DNA of 64,000 bases from Bacteroidota bacterium (GCA_039821555.1 JBCBNX010000005.1:97069-161068); one strand, 5' to 3'; shown: positions 8,036-16,459, counted from the stretch's first letter. The notes: a model not told the origin generated them from the sequence alone. A program made the numbers and translations.

Positions 8036-8091
8036 TGGGAGTGCGGTGGGACCGAACCTACGACGTATCTCGTGGCCCTCGCGTCAATGGG

Positions 8092-8126
8092 AAGCGCCCC
8101 GCTGGCATCAAGCTGGCGGGGCGCTT
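8092..8126 (-). terminator. Terminator of the ribosomal superoperon (after rplQ)
   Basis: Perfect 11-bp arms AAGCGCCCCGC (8092-8102) and GCGGGGCGCTT (8116-8126) with a 13-base loop, 22 bases past the rplQ stop. On the minus strand the stem is followed by only a short T-poor tail, so efficiency is uncertain. The position and stem strength fit a transcription end for the alpha operon. Confidence 0.65.
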
Positions 8127-8147
8127 ACGGTCGGGATCGGCGACGAG

Positions 8148-8954
8148 CTAGGCTGCGTCGCCGGTCTTTTCCTCGCTGGCATCGTCTGCCGCGTCGGCCT
8201 CAGGGGCGTCTGCGCCAGCCTTGGCAGCCTTCATCGACTCGACGTAGGCCGCGAGGCCTTCGGTGTCACCTTTCGCGAGGAAGGCGGCCTGCTCGGCCCA
8301 CGTCTCCTCGTTGGCAGCCTCGTCGCTCGTGTCGCTGTCGGAGGCGATGACACCGCGCAGCGTGTCGAGGTCGGCATCGGCGAGCTGCTGGAACGTCGTG
8401 ATGCCGTTCGCGGCCAGCGCGCCGGAGAATACCTTGCCGATGCCGTAGACCTTGGTGAGGTCGTCGGCTTTGGGCGTAGCCTCAGTCTGAGCTGCCGGTG
8501 CGGCCTGCTGGGCGTCGCCGCTCTTCTTGCGACGGCGGCCACCGCTGCGACGGGTACGCTTGCGGCTGCCGCTCGATGCGCCATCGGGACGCACGTCGTT
8601 GTAGTCGACGAGTTCGATGATGGCCATCTCCGTGGCGTCGCCTGCGCGCGAGCCGAGCTTGACGATACGCGTGTAGCCGCCGGGGCGGTCGCCGATCTTC
8701 GAGGCGATGTCGCCGAAGAGCTCCTTCACCGCGTACTTGTTGCGGAGGTAGCGGAATGCCTGACGCCGGTTGTGCGTCGTGTCCTCCTTGGCGCGGTTGA
8801 TGATGGGCTCGACGAACATGCGCAGCGCCTTCGCCTTGGCGGCGGTGGTCTTGATGCGCTTGTGCTCGATGAGCGCCGACGACATCGCGGCCAGCGTGGC
8901 CTTGCGGTGCGCCGCCGTGCGCCCCATCTTTTTGAGTTTGACTCCGTGTCTCAT
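8148..8954 (-). CDS. rplQ: Ribosomal protein L17 with C-terminal helix-hairpin-helix-like extension
   Basis: Residues 1 to about 125 are L17 of the large subunit ([19 protein letters not shown], then [39 protein letters not shown]). The protein is 268 residues, about twice the usual bacterial length. After L17 comes a strongly basic linker ([19 protein letters not shown]), then a domain with [30 protein letters not shown] that reads as a helix-hairpin-helix of the kind found in DNA/RNA-binding proteins, and an acidic Ala-rich tail. Extended L17 proteins are known in Bacteroidota; the role of the extension is not established. ATG 8954 is chosen because canonical L17 begins MRHG. It is the last gene of the superoperon, after rpoA. 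Confidence 0.95.
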   Translation of the reverse strand: MRHGVKLKKMGRTAAHRKATLAAMSSALIEHKRIKTTAAKAKALRMFVEPIINRAKEDTTHNRRQAFRYLRNKYAVKELFGDIASKIGDRPGGYTRIVKLGSRAGDATEMAIIELVDYNDVRPDGASSGSRKRTRRSGGRRRKKSGDAQQAAPAAQTEATPKADDLTKVYGIGKVFSGALAANGITTFQQLADADLDTLRGVIASDSDTSDEAANEETWAEQAAFLAKGDTEGLAAYVESMKAAKAGADAPEADAADDASEEKTGDAA

Positions 8955-8964
8955 GATTTCTGTG

Positions 8965-9033
8965 GTCGTGGGTCGTGCGTCCCAGGTCACAGGTCATCCC
9001 GACCCTAGACCCACGACGCGTGACCCTGGACGC
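8965..9033. repeat. Inverted repeat in rpoA/rplQ gap
   Basis: GTCGTGGGTC (8965-8974) and GACCCACGAC (9008-9017) are a perfect 10-bp pair. An adjacent second pair, 8977-8990 with 9020-9033, matches at 12 of 14. The gap thus consists of two interleaved word pairs built on GGTC. Confidence 0.65.
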
Positions 9034-9038
9034 AGCCG

Positions 9039-10028
9039 CTAGGCTGCCTCGGGTTCGAGATACTTGTTGACGTCCATGCCGAAGCGGAGGCCGCGCTCCT
9101 CAAGCACCTGCACGAGTTCCATCAGGCTCTTGCGCCCGAAGTTGCGGAACTTGAGCATCTCGCTCTCTTCGCGGCGCACGAGGTCGCCGATGGACTTGAT
9201 CTGGGCCGCCTTGAGGCAGTTCTGCGCGCGTACGGAGAGCTCGAGGTCGTCAACCGACTGGTTGAGCATCGTGCGGATGCGCTGCACCTCGGCGTCGACT
9301 TCGGTCTCCTGCTTGGTCGGCTCCGGCTCCTGCTCGACCTGGACGAAGAGTCCGATGTGGTCGCGGAGGATGGCGGCGGCGCTGGTCAGGGCGTCCTCGG
9401 GCGTGATCGAGCCGTCGGTTTCGATCTCGACGGTGAGCCGCTCGTAGTCGATCCGCTGGCCGACGCGCGTGGGCGTGACGTTGTAGCGGACGTTGCGGAT
9501 GGGCGTGAAGATCGAGTCGATGGCGATGACGCCGATGGGGTCGTCCGCGCGCTTGTTGTCGTCGGAGGCGACGTAGCCGTGGCCCTGGCCGAGGCGCAGG
9601 TCCACGAGTAGGCTGGCCTCGTCGCCCAGCGTGGCGATGTGATGCTCGGGGTTAAGGATTTCGAACTCGGCGGTGGCGTCGGCGACGTCCTGGCCGGACC
9701 AGGTGCCGGGGCCCTTGAGCTCGAACGAGATGACGCCTTCCTCGTCCTCCTCGTCCTGCGCCTTGAAGCGGAGGCCTTTGAGGTTGAGGATGATGTCAGC
9801 GACGTCCTCGGTCACGCCGGGGATGGTCGAGAACTCGTGCTGGACGCCGTCGATCTTGAGGGCCGTGATGGCGGTGCCACGCAGCGAGGAGAGCAGCACG
9901 CGCCGGAAGGCGTTGCCGATCGTGACGCCGAAGCCGCGCTCGAGCGGCTGCACGACGAAGCGGCCGAAGGTGGCGGTCATCTCCTCGACCTGGACGCCCT
10001 CGGGCATCTGGAGCAGGGGGTTGCTCAT
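9039..10028 (-). CDS. rpoA: DNA-directed RNA polymerase subunit alpha
   Basis: The alpha subunit nucleates RNA polymerase assembly and contacts upstream promoter DNA and activators. It is 329 residues. The N-terminal dimerisation domain has the signature ERGFGVTIGNAFRRVLLSSL followed by GTAITALKIDGVQHEF. The flexible linker lies around EQEPEPTKQETEVDAE, and the C-terminal domain carries the paired HhH motif (LELSVRAQNCLKAAQIKSIGDL, then NFGRKSLMEL). Its place between rpsD and rplQ is the standard alpha-operon order. No Shine-Dalgarno sequence precedes the ATG. Confidence 0.98.
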   Translation of the reverse strand: MSNPLLQMPEGVQVEEMTATFGRFVVQPLERGFGVTIGNAFRRVLLSSLRGTAITALKIDGVQHEFSTIPGVTEDVADIILNLKGLRFKAQDEEDEEGVISFELKGPGTWSGQDVADATAEFEILNPEHHIATLGDEASLLVDLRLGQGHGYVASDDNKRADDPIGVIAIDSIFTPIRNVRYNVTPTRVGQRIDYERLTVEIETDGSITPEDALTSAAAILRDHIGLFVQVEQEPEPTKQETEVDAEVQRIRTMLNQSVDDLELSVRAQNCLKAAQIKSIGDLVRREESEMLKFRNFGRKSLMELVQVLEERGLRFGMDVNKYLEPEAA

Positions 10029-10106
10029 CGGTGGTTGCGGGTGCTTGTGGGGCAGGATGGCGAGGGACCCGCCCGCGCTCGGGACGAGGGCGGGCGGTGG
10101 GCAGTG

Positions 10107-10709
10107 CTACTTCGAGTACAGCTCAACGATGAGCTGCTCGCGGATTTGCTCCGGGATGTCCTCGCGCTGCGGGTAGTCGAGGAACTTGCCGGTGAGGCGG
10201 TCGCGGTCGACTTCGAGGTGCGGGAAGTTGCGGCGATTGCGCGCTACAGCGTCCTGTATCACTTCGAGGTTCTTGCTCTTGGGCCGGACCTCCACGATGT
10301 CGCCCGCGCGCAGCTGGTGGCTCGGGATGTTCGACACACGGTCGTTGACCATCACGTGCCCGTGGTTGACGAGCTGCCGGGCCTGTCGGCGTGTCCGCGC
10401 GAAGCCGAGGCGGAAGACCACGTTGTCGAGGCGCGCCTCCAGGAACTGGAGCAGGTTCTCGCCAGTGATGCCTTTCTTGCGGGACGCCTTCTCAAAGAGG
10501 TTGCGGAATTGACGCTCTAGGAGGCCATAGGTGTACTTCGCCTTCTGCTTTTCTTTGAGCTGGACGGAGTACTCGCTCTCCTTGCGGCGACGGCTCTGGC
10601 CGTGCTGTCCGGGGGGATAGGGCTTGCGCTCAAGCGCTTTGGAGGGGCCGAAGATCGGTTCCCGGAAACGCCGGGCGAGCTTCTGCTTTGGTCCGCGATA
10701 TCGGGCCAT
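10107..10709 (-). CDS. rpsD: Ribosomal protein S4
   Basis: S4 is a primary 16S rRNA binder and, in many bacteria, a translational repressor of its own operon. The 200-residue protein has MARYRGPKQKLARRF at the start, PPGQHGQ, and the S4 RNA-binding domain ARLDNVVFRLGFARTRRQARQLVNHGHVMVN. It lacks the N-terminal zinc-binding cysteines present in some S4 proteins. It sits between rpsK and rpoA. The gap to rpoA includes a short GC dyad CCGCCCGC / GCGGGCGG near 10070-10097. Confidence 0.97.
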   Translation of the reverse strand: MARYRGPKQKLARRFREPIFGPSKALERKPYPPGQHGQSRRRKESEYSVQLKEKQKAKYTYGLLERQFRNLFEKASRKKGITGENLLQFLEARLDNVVFRLGFARTRRQARQLVNHGHVMVNDRVSNIPSHQLRAGDIVEVRPKSKNLEVIQDAVARNRRNFPHLEVDRDRLTGKFLDYPQREDIPEQIREQLIVELYSK

Positions 10710-10903
10710 GATGTGTTCTCAGTTGTCGTGGGTTGGGACAATGTGCGGTCCGCCCCCGCCGAAGCGTTTCCTAAGGAAGGGCTCGACGGAGCGGGCGCAA
10801 CCGGGCTTATTCCGATTGAGGGTGTCTGATCTTCGATGTTCGACCTGCTGAGCAGCTGCTTTGAGCATCCACTCACAAGTTGAACAACTCCGATCGCAAA
10901 CCC
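10710..10903. other. Intergenic spacer rpsK-rpsD
   Basis: A 194-base gap, long for this operon, with mixed composition and a somewhat AT-richer part at about 10790-10870. I see no coding capacity consistent with the genome's codon use and no clean promoter. It may hold an internal promoter or S4-binding leader for rpsD-rpoA-rplQ; neither can be shown by eye. Confidence 0.3.
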
Positions 10904-11308
10904 TCAGACGCGGCGACGCTTCGGAGGCCGGCAGCCGTTGTGAGGGATAGGGGTGACGTCGCGGATCGTAAGGATCTCCAGGCCCGCGGCGCTGAGGGCA
11001 CGCACGGCGCCTTCGCGACCCGAGCCGGGTCCCTTGATGTAGACGTCGACGCGACGGAGGCCGAGGTCGTAGGCTTCCTTCGCGGCTTCGCCGGCAGCTA
11101 CCTGCGCGGCGTAGGGCGTGTTTTTGCGCGAGCCTTTGAAGCCCTGCTTGCCCGACGAGCCCCACGAGATGGTATTCCCGTAGGAGTCGGTGATCGTGAT
11201 GATGACGTTGTTGAACGTCGCCTTGACGTAGGCCGCGCCGTTGGACTCGACCTGGATCTTCTTGCGTTGCGTGCGGCGGCCCTTGCCGCCCTTCTGCTGC
11301 TTCGCCAT
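10904..11308 (-). CDS. rpsK: Ribosomal protein S11
   Basis: S11 is a small-subunit platform protein next to S7 and S18 near the mRNA exit site. It is 134 residues with a Lys/Arg-rich N-terminus ([17 protein letters not shown]). Conserved core segments are [38 protein letters not shown], and the C-terminal [17 protein letters not shown]. It is encoded between rpsM and rpsD as usual. Confidence 0.98.
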   Translation of the reverse strand: MAKQQKGGKGRRTQRKKIQVESNGAAYVKATFNNVIITITDSYGNTISWGSSGKQGFKGSRKNTPYAAQVAAGEAAKEAYDLGLRRVDVYIKGPGSGREGAVRALSAAGLEILTIRDVTPIPHNGCRPPKRRRV

Positions 11309-11329
11309 GATTCGGAGTTTGTGTGTAGG

Positions 11330-11359
11330 GAGCCGGGCTCAGTGTCAGCGACCCGGCTC
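11330..11359. repeat. Hairpin in rpsM/rpsK gap
   Basis: A perfect 8-bp pair GAGCCGGG (11330-11337) / CCCGGCTC (11352-11359) with a 14-base loop, placed 21 bases before the rpsK start in the mRNA direction. Confidence 0.55.
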
Positions 11360-11492
11360 GTCTCGGTGAGGTGTTTATGCCGGGGTCGCCGCGCCCAGGG
11401 TGTGCTCGCGCCGGTAGCGAAAGCGTCTGGTCTGCGACGGGCCCAAGCCGAGCGACTGCACGCCCAACCATAGAGGCCGGGCGCAACGGGCG

Positions 11493-11873
11493 CTACTTAC
11501 GGGGTGCCTTCTTCTTGCCCGCGACGGTCTTCTTGCGGCCCTTGCGGGTGCGCGCGTTGGTCTTCGTGCGCTGGCCGCGAACCGGCAGTCCGCGACGGTG
11601 GCGCAGACCGCGGTAGCAGCCGATGTCCATTAGCCGCTTGATGTTGAGTTGGATCTCGGTGCGGAGGTTCCCCTCCACGACGTAGTTGTCCTCGATGAGG
11701 CGGCGGACGCGGCGTGTCTCCTCATCGGTCCAGTCCTCCGCCTTGGAGGTGGGATCGAGTTCGGCACGCTCCAGGATCTCGATGGCGCGGCTGCGCCCGA
11801 TCCCATAGATGTCCGTCAGCGCGAACTCCGCGCGCTTGTTGTTCGGTACGTCGACTCCTGCGATACGTGGCAT
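11493..11873 (-). CDS. rpsM: Ribosomal protein S13
   Basis: S13 sits on the 30S head and contacts L5 across the subunit interface and the P-site tRNA. The 126-residue protein shows [21 protein letters not shown], the HhH-like [13 protein letters not shown], and the conserved C-terminal [28 protein letters not shown] with a Lys-rich tail. It lies directly after rpmJ, the order found in spc/alpha operons. Confidence 0.98.
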   Translation of the reverse strand: MPRIAGVDVPNNKRAEFALTDIYGIGRSRAIEILERAELDPTSKAEDWTDEETRRVRRLIEDNYVVEGNLRTEIQLNIKRLMDIGCYRGLRHRRGLPVRGQRTKTNARTRKGRKKTVAGKKKAPRK

Positions 11874-11884
11874 AGGTGCTGGTC

Positions 11885-11951
11885 GATTTTTGATTTTTGA
11901 TTTTTGATTTTTGAGATGCCTGACGAATCCGTCAATCGCAAATCAAAAATC
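11885..11951. repeat. (GATTTTT)4 array with matching inverted arm, rpmJ/rpsM gap
   Basis: Four perfect tandem copies of the heptamer GATTTTT occupy 11885-11912. A 12-base arm AAATCAAAAATC at 11940-11951 is perfectly complementary to two copies. The AT-rich block stands out in this GC-rich operon. Similar word pairs occur at 19112-19192 and 22499-22546. Confidence 0.75.
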
Positions 11952-11968
11952 TCCTATCGCAAATCCGC

Positions 11969-12085
11969 TTACCCCTGGCGCTGCTTGTGCTTGGGGTTCT
12001 TCTTGTTGATGATGTAGATGCGGCCCTTGCGGCGGACGATCTTGTCGTCGGCAGAGCGCTTCTTGACGCTGGCGCGGACTTTCAT
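11969..12085 (-). CDS. rpmJ: Ribosomal protein L36
   Basis: The 38-residue L36 reads [20 protein letters not shown] followed by [19 protein letters not shown]36 binds 23S rRNA in the large subunit. It has none of the zinc-ribbon cysteines of the C+ form, so it is the zinc-independent type. It lies between map and rpsM. infA, which commonly sits between map and rpmJ, is absent: the gap to map is only 41 bases. Confidence 0.95.
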   Translation of the reverse strand: MKVRASVKKRSADDKIVRRKGRIYIINKKNPKHKQRQG

Positions 12086-12126
12086 AGCTCTTGCTGGCTG
12101 TGTGATGGACTAGGAAGCGATTGGAA

Positions 12127-12966
12127 TCAGGACGTGACAGCCGCGAGCGGCGTGGGCTCCGCGACGAAGGCCCCCCTTGCGCGAAGGGCGGCCTCGATGG
12201 ATTCAAAGCTGGATAGGATTTCAGCGCGACCGCGACGGACAGCGACCATGTGCTCGTAGTGCGCGGCCGGCAGTCCGTCGGCAGTGCGGACAGTCCACCC
12301 GTCGGGGTCGACCTCCACGTCGGCGGTGCCGCGGTTGATCATCGGCTCAATGCAAATCGTCATGCAGGGCTTGAGTTTCTTGCCCTTGCCCTGGCGACCG
12401 TAGTTGGCGACCTGCGGGTCTTCGTGGAGACGTCGGCCGATGCCGTGCCCAACGAGGTCACGCACAACGCCATAGCCGCGGTCTTCGCAGTATGTCTGCA
12501 CCGCATGACCGATGTCGCCCAGGCGCTTTCCGGCATAGGCGTTGGAAATGCCTGCATAGAGCGATTGTTTCGTGACAGCTAGGAGCCGCTGGTCCTCCTC
12601 CGAGATTTCGCCAACGGCAAACGTGTAGGCGTAGTCACCAAAGTAGCCGTCGAGTTCCACGCCGCAATCGACCGAGACGATGTCCCCCTCGGCGAGGATG
12701 GTACCGTTGGGGATGCCGTGCACGACGATGTCGTTGCGCGAGATGCAGAGCGACGCGGGAAACGGCTGGAGGCCGCCACCGCCGCCGTAGCCCTTGAACG
12801 CAGGGCGCGCGCCCTTCGAGCGGATAAGCGCCTCAGCGGCCTCATCTAGCTTGTGCGTCTCCACCCCCGGCTCCACCATCTGCGCGACGGTAGTCAGCAC
12901 CTCGCCCACGAGCTCCGCCGACCGGCGAAGCCCCGCGATGTCGCGCTCGTTCTTGAGGTGGATCAT
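12127..12966 (-). CDS. map: Type I methionine aminopeptidase
   Basis: Removes the initiator methionine from nascent proteins at the ribosome. The 279-residue pita-bread enzyme shows the substrate His in VVHGIPNGT, the metal ligands in DCGVELDGYFGDYAYTF (two Asp), GHGIGRRLHEDPQV (His), TICIEPMINRG (Glu) and the last Glu in AAHYEHMVAV. The N-terminus MIHLKNERDIAGLRRSAELV is typical of type I enzymes. It follows secY, as in many spc operons, and precedes rpmJ. Confidence 0.97.
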   Translation of the reverse strand: MIHLKNERDIAGLRRSAELVGEVLTTVAQMVEPGVETHKLDEAAEALIRSKGARPAFKGYGGGGGLQPFPASLCISRNDIVVHGIPNGTILAEGDIVSVDCGVELDGYFGDYAYTFAVGEISEEDQRLLAVTKQSLYAGISNAYAGKRLGDIGHAVQTYCEDRGYGVVRDLVGHGIGRRLHEDPQVANYGRQGKGKKLKPCMTICIEPMINRGTADVEVDPDGWTVRTADGLPAAHYEHMVAVRRGRAEILSSFESIEAALRARGAFVAEPTPLAAVTS

Positions 12967-12986
12967 GGGAGTGTTGCGGTATAGGA

Positions 12987-13037
12987 GTGTTGCAGTTTTG
13001 CGGTGGGCTTGAAGCAGTCACCGCCTCACTGCCGCAC
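12987..13037. repeat. TGTTGCGGTG-type inverted repeat, secY/map gap
   Basis: The 19-base arms 12987-13005 and 13019-13037 match at 14 of 19. The left arm also repeats the word GTGTTGC seen at 12971-12977. The same word family recurs at 16446-16505 and 23468-23519. Confidence 0.5.
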
Positions 13038-13059
13038 CGAAAAAGCGGCCGGACACACT

Positions 13060-14373
13060 TTAGCCTCGGCGTCCGCGCACGCGGCCGGACTTCATGAAGC
13101 CGTCGTAGTGGCGCATCAGGAGGTGGCTCTCCACCTGCTGGAGCGTGTCGAGTGCCACGCCGACCATAATGAGAAGGCTCGTGCCGCCGAAGAAGCTCGC
13201 GAAGCCGGGCAGGATGCCGAACTGGAACGCAACCGCCGGGAGGATGGCCACGACCCCGATGAAGAGCGAGCCCGGCAGCGTGATCCGCGTGAGGATGTTG
13301 TCGATGAACTCGTTGGTCTGCTTGCCCGGCCGGATGCCCGGAATGAAGCCGCCCTGGCGCTTCATCGTGTCCGCCATTTCCTGCGGGTTCACCGCGATAG
13401 CGGTGTAGAAGTAGGTAAAGAAGACGCAGAGGACGAAGAAGATCAGCGAGTACCAGAACCCGAAGATGTCCGCCGTCGCGCCGCCGATGCTCTGCCAGAA
13501 CGTGCTGTCCGGGAAGAACGAGGCGATCGTCGCTGGGATGAACATGATCGACTGCGCGAAGATGATCGGCATGACGCCCGCCGCGTTGACGCGGAGCGGG
13601 AGGTACTGCGTCGCGCCGCCATAGACCTTGCGGCCGACCACGCGCTTGGCGTACTGCACTGGGATGCGGCGCGTGCCCTGCGTGACGTAGACAATGCCCA
13701 TCGTGACGAGGAAGAGCGCCCCGATCTCGATCAGGAAGATGAAGACGTTCGAGGTCTCGCGCTGGAACTCGTTCAGCATCGCCGTCGGCAGGAACGTGAT
13801 GATGCTCACGGTGATGAGGAGCGAGATACCGTTGCCGATGCCCTTCTCGGTGATGCGCTCGCCGAGCCACATCACGAACACGGTACCGGCTGTCAGGATG
13901 ATGACCGCCGAGACCATAAAGGCCGTGTCACTCACCACGATGGCATCGCCAAACTGCACGCGCAAGTTGATGGCGTAGCCGATGGCCTGGAGCGCTGTGA
14001 TGCCGACCGTCGCGTAGCGTGTCCACTGCGTGATCTTGCGGCGTCCGTCCTCGCCCTCGCGCTGCAACTTCTGGACGGTCGGGCTGACCGCGCCCAAGAG
14101 CTGGAAGATGATCGACGCCGTGATGTACGGCATGATGCCGAGCGCGAAGATGCCTGCCTGGCTGAACGCGCCCCCGACAAACATGTCGAACAACCCGAGC
14201 AGCCCGCCAAAGCCTTCGCCGACGAGGTCTTCGAGTTGGCCCGCGTCCACACCAGGCAGCGTGATGTACGCGCCGACACGGTAGACGAGGAGCAGCCCGA
14301 GCGTGAACAGGATGCGCTGACGCAGCTCGACGATGCGCCAGATATTCTGGAGGCTTTCCGTGAAGGAGGCCAT
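13060..14373 (-). CDS. secY: Protein translocase subunit SecY
   Basis: SecY is the ten-helix channel of the Sec translocon in the inner membrane. The protein is 437 residues. The start MASFTESLQNIWRIVELRQRIL leads into the first membrane segment. Conserved elements include the plug region after YITLPGVDAGQL, the QKLQREGEDGRRKITQWTRY loop, GERITEKGIGNGISLLI, and VVGRKVYGGATQYLPLRVN. Hydrophobic segments are spaced as expected. It lies between rplO and map in the spc order. Confidence 0.98.
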   Translation of the reverse strand: MASFTESLQNIWRIVELRQRILFTLGLLLVYRVGAYITLPGVDAGQLEDLVGEGFGGLLGLFDMFVGGAFSQAGIFALGIMPYITASIIFQLLGAVSPTVQKLQREGEDGRRKITQWTRYATVGITALQAIGYAINLRVQFGDAIVVSDTAFMVSAVIILTAGTVFVMWLGERITEKGIGNGISLLITVSIITFLPTAMLNEFQRETSNVFIFLIEIGALFLVTMGIVYVTQGTRRIPVQYAKRVVGRKVYGGATQYLPLRVNAAGVMPIIFAQSIMFIPATIASFFPDSTFWQSIGGATADIFGFWYSLIFFVLCVFFTYFYTAIAVNPQEMADTMKRQGGFIPGIRPGKQTNEFIDNILTRITLPGSLFIGVVAILPAVAFQFGILPGFASFFGGTSLLIMVGVALDTLQQVESHLLMRHYDGFMKSGRVRGRRG

Positions 14374-14453
14374 GGGGATTGGGGAGCTTCGCGGAGCCGC
14401 CTAGCCGCGCGTGTCGCGGGGGCTAGACCGTCGTCTCCGCACGGGTGGAGAGC

Positions 14454-14966
14454 TTAGGCGTCGGCAGGGGCGTCGGCGCCCGAGGGGACGTCGTCGGAGG
14501 AAGCGTCGCCGTCGACGGTGGTGGCAGAGCCGCCCGCAGCCTCGATCTTCCGGATGGCCGACTTCGAGAAGGCGTGGGCCGTCACGTTGAGCTTGGCCGA
14601 GAAGTCGCCGTCGCCAAGGATTTTGAAGCGGCCGTTCTTGCCGCCGATGCCGAGCGCGCGGAGCGTGTCGGGCGTCACCGTCGCACCGTCTTCGAGCACG
14701 CCGTCTTCGACGAGACGACCGAGGCGGCTGAGGTTGACCGGATCGTAGGCAACGCGGAAGCGGTTCTTGAAGCCGAACTTCGGCAGGCGACGCTGGAGCG
14801 GCATCTGACCGCCTTCGAACCACGCGGGGAGCTTGCCACCGGAGCGGCTCTTCTGGCCCTTGTGACCCTTGGTAGAGGTGCCACCGTAGCCGCTGCCCTG
14901 GCCGCGGCCGATGCGCTTCTTCGAGTGCGTGCTGCCTTTTGCAGGCGTGAGCTTGCTGAGGTCCAT
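14454..14966 (-). CDS. rplO: Ribosomal protein L15
   Basis: L15 of the large subunit, 170 residues, begins MDLSKLTPAKGSTHSKKRIG, then GRGQGSGYGGTSTKGHKGQKSRSG, the glycine-rich loop that penetrates 23S rRNA. The C-terminal L18e/L15-type domain contains LKVTAHAFSKSAIRKIEAAGG-like sequence (here LNVTAHAFSKSAIRKIEA). An acidic tail (about 20 residues, GDASSDDVPSGADAPADA) goes beyond the usual end. It precedes secY, with a gap containing CTAGCC/GGCTAG arms. Confidence 0.97.
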   Translation of the reverse strand: MDLSKLTPAKGSTHSKKRIGRGQGSGYGGTSTKGHKGQKSRSGGKLPAWFEGGQMPLQRRLPKFGFKNRFRVAYDPVNLSRLGRLVEDGVLEDGATVTPDTLRALGIGGKNGRFKILGDGDFSAKLNVTAHAFSKSAIRKIEAAGGSATTVDGDASSDDVPSGADAPADA

Positions 14967-15128
14967 GATTTATAGTTGGCTAAGGGCGCCTACCGGGCCG
15001 TCGGACGAACGGCGTGGCGGACTCGCAAAGAGTCAGAACATAGAAACGCAGCCGCCAGGGTCCTAGCCGCCGCGCCGGGCTTTACGCCCTATTCGCAAGG
15101 ATGCGTATGGACTCTGTTTTCCATTTTA

Positions 15129-15194
15129 GTCATGCTGAACTTGATTCAGCATCTCAACAAGCTGTGGGAGACCCTGAAACGAGTTCAGGATGAC
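15129..15194. repeat. Palindromic repeat pair, rpmD/rplO gap
   Basis: One unit at 15129-15155 begins GTCATGCTGAACTTGATTCA and folds on ATGCTGAA/TTCAGCAT. A second inverted unit at 15168-15194 ends AACGAGTTCAGGATGAC. Both resemble the pair at 7876-7978. The element occupies a 249-base gap in the middle of the spc operon, the longest gap in the S10-spc-alpha part. I see nothing else in that gap. Confidence 0.75.
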
Positions 15195-15215
15195 AGCGGT
15201 GGGAAATCCAGAGTG

Positions 15216-15404
15216 CTACGCCGCGTCCACCGGCTCGACCGCGATGAGGTGCTTTACCTTCGCGATCATGCCCTGGATCTGCGGCGTGTCGTTTTGCTCG
15301 ACCGACTTGCCGATGCGGCCCAGCCCGAGCGCCTCAATGGTGCGCTTCTGGACCTGCGAACGCCGGATCGTGCTGCGGGTCTGCGTGATTTTCAGTTTCG
15401 ACAT
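15216..15404 (-). CDS. rpmD: Ribosomal protein L30
   Basis: L30 of the large subunit, 62 residues: MSKLKITQTRSTIRRSQVQK, then RTIEALGLGRIGKSVEQNDT and a MIAKVKHLIAVE ending. This is the short bacterial form. ATG 15404 is chosen because the canonical N-terminus starts there. It lies between rpsE and rplO. Confidence 0.96.
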   Translation of the reverse strand: MSKLKITQTRSTIRRSQVQKRTIEALGLGRIGKSVEQNDTPQIQGMIAKVKHLIAVEPVDAA

Positions 15405-15465
15405 CGAACTAGGGTATGTGGAAGCTGGAACTAGCCGCTCCTGGCTTCCCACTTCAAACTTCGGC

Positions 15466-15999
15466 TTAGCCTTCGTAGACGCGCTTGAGCGAGATGCCGC
15501 GGCGCTTGGCCGTCTCGGCGGGGTCTTCGAGTTGACCGAGCGCGTCTACCGCCGCCGCAACGACGTTGTGTGGGTTGGACGAGCCCTGGCTCTTCGAGAG
15601 CACGTTCTTGACGCCCGCGCATTCGAGTACGGCGCGCACGCCGCCGCCCGCGATCACGCCCGTACCCTCGCTCGCCGGCTTGAGGAGCACCACGCCTGCG
15701 TCATTGCGACCACGCACGGCGTGCGGGATCGTGCCGTTCTTCGTGATCGGCACCCGGATCATGCTCTTCTTGGCGACCTCGGTGCCCTTCGCGATGGCGT
15801 CCGCCACCTCGTTGGCTTTGCCAAGACCGTGGCCGACGGCACCGTTGCCGTCACCGACGACGACGATGGCGTTGAACGACAGGCGACGCCCGCCCTTCAC
15901 GGTCTTCGAGACGCGGTTGACCTCGACCAGCCGCTCGATGTAATTGGATTGTTCAGAGGCTTTGGCTCGACGCCCGCGCCCGCGATCATTCTTGGCCAT
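15466..15999 (-). CDS. rpsE: Ribosomal protein S5
   Basis: S5 contributes to decoding accuracy and the mRNA entry helicase. The 177-residue protein has the double-stranded-RNA-binding-like N-domain ([40 protein letters not shown]) and the C-domain [35 protein letters not shown] basic N-terminal stretch ([14 protein letters not shown]) is typical. Gene order rplR-rpsE-rpmD is conserved. Confidence 0.98.
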   Translation of the reverse strand: MAKNDRGRGRRAKASEQSNYIERLVEVNRVSKTVKGGRRLSFNAIVVVGDGNGAVGHGLGKANEVADAIAKGTEVAKKSMIRVPITKNGTIPHAVRGRNDAGVVLLKPASEGTGVIAGGGVRAVLECAGVKNVLSKSQGSSNPHNVVAAAVDALGQLEDPAETAKRRGISLKRVYEG

Positions 16000-16032
16000 G
16001 GTGGTATCTGGTTGTCTTGGGTGGGTGCGTCG

Positions 16033-16392
16033 TTAGAACTGGAGGCCGCCTTCGCGCGCGCCATCGGCGAGCGCTTTCACGCGCCCGTGGTAGCGGTAGC
16101 CACCGCGGTCGAAGACGCAGGTCGTGATGCCGGCGTCCTTCGCGCGCTCCGCGAGGAGCTTGCCGACGGCCTTGCCGACCTCGCTGGCGTTCTGCTCAGC
16201 ATCGATGCCCCCGTCGGTGCTGCCCGCCGCGGCGAGCGTGCGACCCGCGAGGTCGTCGATGAGCTGGGCGTACATGTGCTTGTTCGAGCGGAAGACGCTC
16301 AGGCGGGGGCGCTCTGCCGTACCGCTGATCTTGCTACGAATGCGCCGGCGAATGCGAGCGCGCTGCGTAACCTTGCGTGCAGTCTTTGCCAT
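16033..16392 (-). CDS. rplR: Ribosomal protein L18
   Basis: L18 binds 5S rRNA. The 119-residue protein shows [35 protein letters not shown], and the ending [20 protein letters not shown] with AREGGLQF. It lies between rplF and rpsE. Confidence 0.98.
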   Translation of the reverse strand: MAKTARKVTQRARIRRRIRSKISGTAERPRLSVFRSNKHMYAQLIDDLAGRTLAAAGSTDGGIDAEQNASEVGKAVGKLLAERAKDAGITTCVFDRGGYRYHGRVKALADGAREGGLQF

Positions 16393-16459
16393 GGTCTGGT
16401 TGCGTTGTGGGCCGACGATTCCGACCGTCCGGCCACGCGTGGGGAGTGTTGCGGTGTTT

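Noticed and set aside
10602..10829. Small plus-strand frames in the rpsK-rpsD gap
   Set aside because: They overlap rpsD in antisense and lack conserved features; the gap is non-coding as far as I can see.
11885..11951. CRISPR-like array
   Set aside because: The heptamer copies are directly tandem with no spacers, and no cas genes are present in the window.
13003..14457. A plus-strand frame antisense to secY
   Set aside because: Fully opposite a conserved gene; residues are an Arg/Asp/His-rich mixture typical of reverse-frame shadow.
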